64,000 bases of DNA from Phocaeicola barnesiae DSM 18169 = JCM 13652 (GTDB taxonomy: Bacteria > Bacteroidota > Bacteroidia > Bacteroidales > Bacteroidaceae). A program made the translations under genes and the position numbers. This document shows positions 63,601 to 64,000 of the stretch, in pieces. The number at the start of each line of letters is the position of its first letter. Positions within the stretch are counted from its first letter, which is position 1. The notes under the pieces are model-generated. The model did no database searches and had not been told where the DNA came from. It worked only from the letters and a program-made list of their open reading frames with translations. The stretch spans positions 150,773 through 214,772 of the forward strand of contig NZ_KB894643.1 of assembly GCF_000374585.1 (NCBI RefSeq), written 5' to 3'.

Positions 63601-64000
63601 AGATGTAAACATCCTGGTATTGGATACTGAAGTTTACTCTAACACCGGTGGTCAGTCTTCTAAGGCTACTCCGCTGGGTGCCATCGCTAAATTTGCCGCT
63701 TCAGGTAAACGTGTACGTAAGAAAGACCTGGGTATGATTGCTACTACTTACGGTTATGTATACGTTGCTCAGATTGCTATGGGTGCCGACCAGGCTCAGA
63801 CACTGAAGGCTATCCGCGAAGCTGAAGCTTATCCTGGACCGTCATTGGTTATCGCTTACGCTCCGTGTATCAACCACGGTCTGAAAGCCGGTATGGGTAA
63901 ATCTCAGGCTGAAGAAGCGAAGGCTGTTGAATGTGGTTACTGGCACTTGTGGCGCTTCAACCCGGCTCTGGAAGAAGAAGGTAAGAATCCGTTCTCACTC
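60635..64000 (+). CDS. nifJ: Pyruvate:ferredoxin (flavodoxin) oxidoreductase, 3' end beyond window
   Basis: The first 1122 codons of a single-chain PFOR are present; the gene continues past the window (family length near 1180). It converts pyruvate and CoA to acetyl-CoA, CO2 and reduced ferredoxin in anaerobic metabolism. Domains in order: pyrimidine-binding N-terminal domain (YPITPSSTMAEYVDEW), domain II, gamma domain, two 4Fe-4S motifs (CIQCNKCAYVCP from C690; CLGCGNCADVCP from C744), the CSGCGE cluster site, and the TPP motif GGDGASYDIGYGG near residue 970. Codon use is strongly biased to GGT/GCT/CGT-type codons, as in abundant proteins. No promoter is clear upstream. Confidence 0.97.
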   Translation, partial: MTKQKKFITCDGNQAAAHISYMFSEVAAIYPITPSSTMAEYVDEWAAAGRKNIFGETVLVQEMQSEGGAAGAVHGSLQAGALTTTYTASQGLLLMIPNMYKIAGEFLPCVFHVSARTLASHALCIFGDHQDVMSTRQTGFAMLCEGSVQEVMDLAGVAHLSTIKSRVPFVNFFDGFRTSHEIQKIEMLENEDLAPLVDQKALAEFRERALSPNKPVARGMAENPDHFFQHRESCNPFYEAVPAIVEDYMNEINKITGRHYGLFNYYGAEDAERVIIAMGSVTEAAREAIDHLVANGEKVGLVSVHLYRPFSAKHFLAAVPKTAKRIAVLDRTKEPGANGEPLYLDVKDCFYGTENAPLIVGGRYGLGSKDTTPAQILAVYENLALPTPKDHFTIGIVDDVTFTSLPQKEEIALGGEGMFEAKFYGLGADGTVGANKNSVKIIGDNTNKYCQAYFSYDSKKSGGFTCSHLRFGDHPIRSTYLVTTPNFVACHVQAYLHMYDVTRGLRKNGTFLLNTIWEGEELAKNLPNKVKKYFAENNITVYYINATKIAQEIGLGNRTNTILQSAFFRITGVIPVDLAVEQMKKFIVKSYGKKGEDVVNKNYAAVDRGGEYKQLTVDPAWANLEVEGAAANNDPAFINEVVRPINAQDGDLLPVSAFKGIEDGTWHQGTAKYEKRGVAAFVPEWNPETCIQCNKCAYVCPHAAIRPFVLDANEQAGANFPTLKAVGKQFDGMTFRVQVDVLDCLGCGNCADVCPGNPKKGGKALTMKPLETQMSEAANWAYCAENVKTKQHLVDTKANVKNSQFATPLFEFSGACSGCGETPYVKLISQLFGDREMIANATGCSSIYSGSVPSTPYTTNEKGQGPAWANSLFEDFCEFGLGMELANKKLRNRLEDAMKTAIAAEGTPAEYKEAFQEWIDGRNDADKSKAAAEKIIPLVEAAKDKCAACATIAEFKDYLVKRSQWIIGGDGASYDIGYGGLDHVIASGEDVNILVLDTEVYSNTGGQSSKATPLGAIAKFAASGKRVRKKDLGMIATTYGYVYVAQIAMGADQAQTLKAIREAEAYPGPSLVIAYAPCINHGLKAGMGKSQAEEAKAVECGYWHLWRFNPALEEEGKNPFSL

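Overview
The window looks like chromosomal DNA of a gut Bacteroidales species, of the Bacteroides/Phocaeicola type. This rests on repeated promoter matches to the Bacteroidetes sigma-ABfr consensus (TTTG at -33, TAnnTTTG at -7), on families largely confined to this phylum (DUF4847, DUF3276, DUF5606, DUF6340, DUF3575, DUF4105, the long NusB, the 1100-residue SecA), and on a type V (fimbrillin/Mfa) pilus locus. No rRNA, CRISPR array, transposase or integrase was seen.

Region 1 (1-21.3 kb) is mostly housekeeping. It holds mnmA, a convergent marC-family gene and a Crp/Fnr-type regulator with palindromes in its leader. An overlapping five-gene operon follows: M3 peptidase, DUF4847 lipoprotein, dCMP deaminase, S41 protease and 5-formyl-THF cyclo-ligase. 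The convergent dciA-like/recF pair, a membrane TPR protein, ribH, and two tandem tRNA-Tyr/tRNA-Gly pairs come next. After an OmpA-like porin there is a minus-strand group (nusB, yajC, ybbR-like, coaE, DUF5606). The region ends with a DUF3276 gene, an unexplained GC-rich non-coding block, rplY, pth, an S4-domain gene and valS.

Region 2 (21.4-39.9 kb) is the accessory part. Nine co-directional minus-strand genes form what looks like one pilus operon. In transcription order they are a DUF3575 outer-membrane protein, an OmpA/TPR protein, a FimB/Mfa2-like anchor with a long Asp/Pro linker, two stalk-like fimbrillins, a 1420-residue repeat adhesin, and four more fimbrillin or tip-like lipoproteins. 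An AraC-type regulator lies upstream. A strong promoter match precedes the first gene. A 36-bp perfect palindrome built from GTTTAAAC units at 11-bp pitch lies between the two stalk genes. The region is flanked by a 3' AraC fragment on one side and an AT-rich stretch with palindromes, a coding fragment and double hairpins on the other.

Region 3 (39.9-58 kb) is again core genome: an MBL-fold hydrolase, an acidic conserved protein, a DUF6340 lipoprotein and secA. Then come an alkaline-phosphatase-fold protein with degraded metal motifs coupled to a DUF4105 (Lnb-like lipoprotein N-acyltransferase) gene. Divergent from these is an envelope cluster: coaX, outer-membrane protein, TPR protein, lptC, CNNM/CorC protein and PpiD-like chaperone, followed by an S41 protease lipoprotein.

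Region 4 (58-64 kb) holds an orphan ATP-grasp-like gene, an AAA/DUF4143-type ATPase whose Walker B glutamate is replaced by glutamine, and the 5' 1122 codons of pyruvate:ferredoxin oxidoreductase (nifJ), which runs off the window end.

All family assignments were made by reading the sequence; no database search was run.
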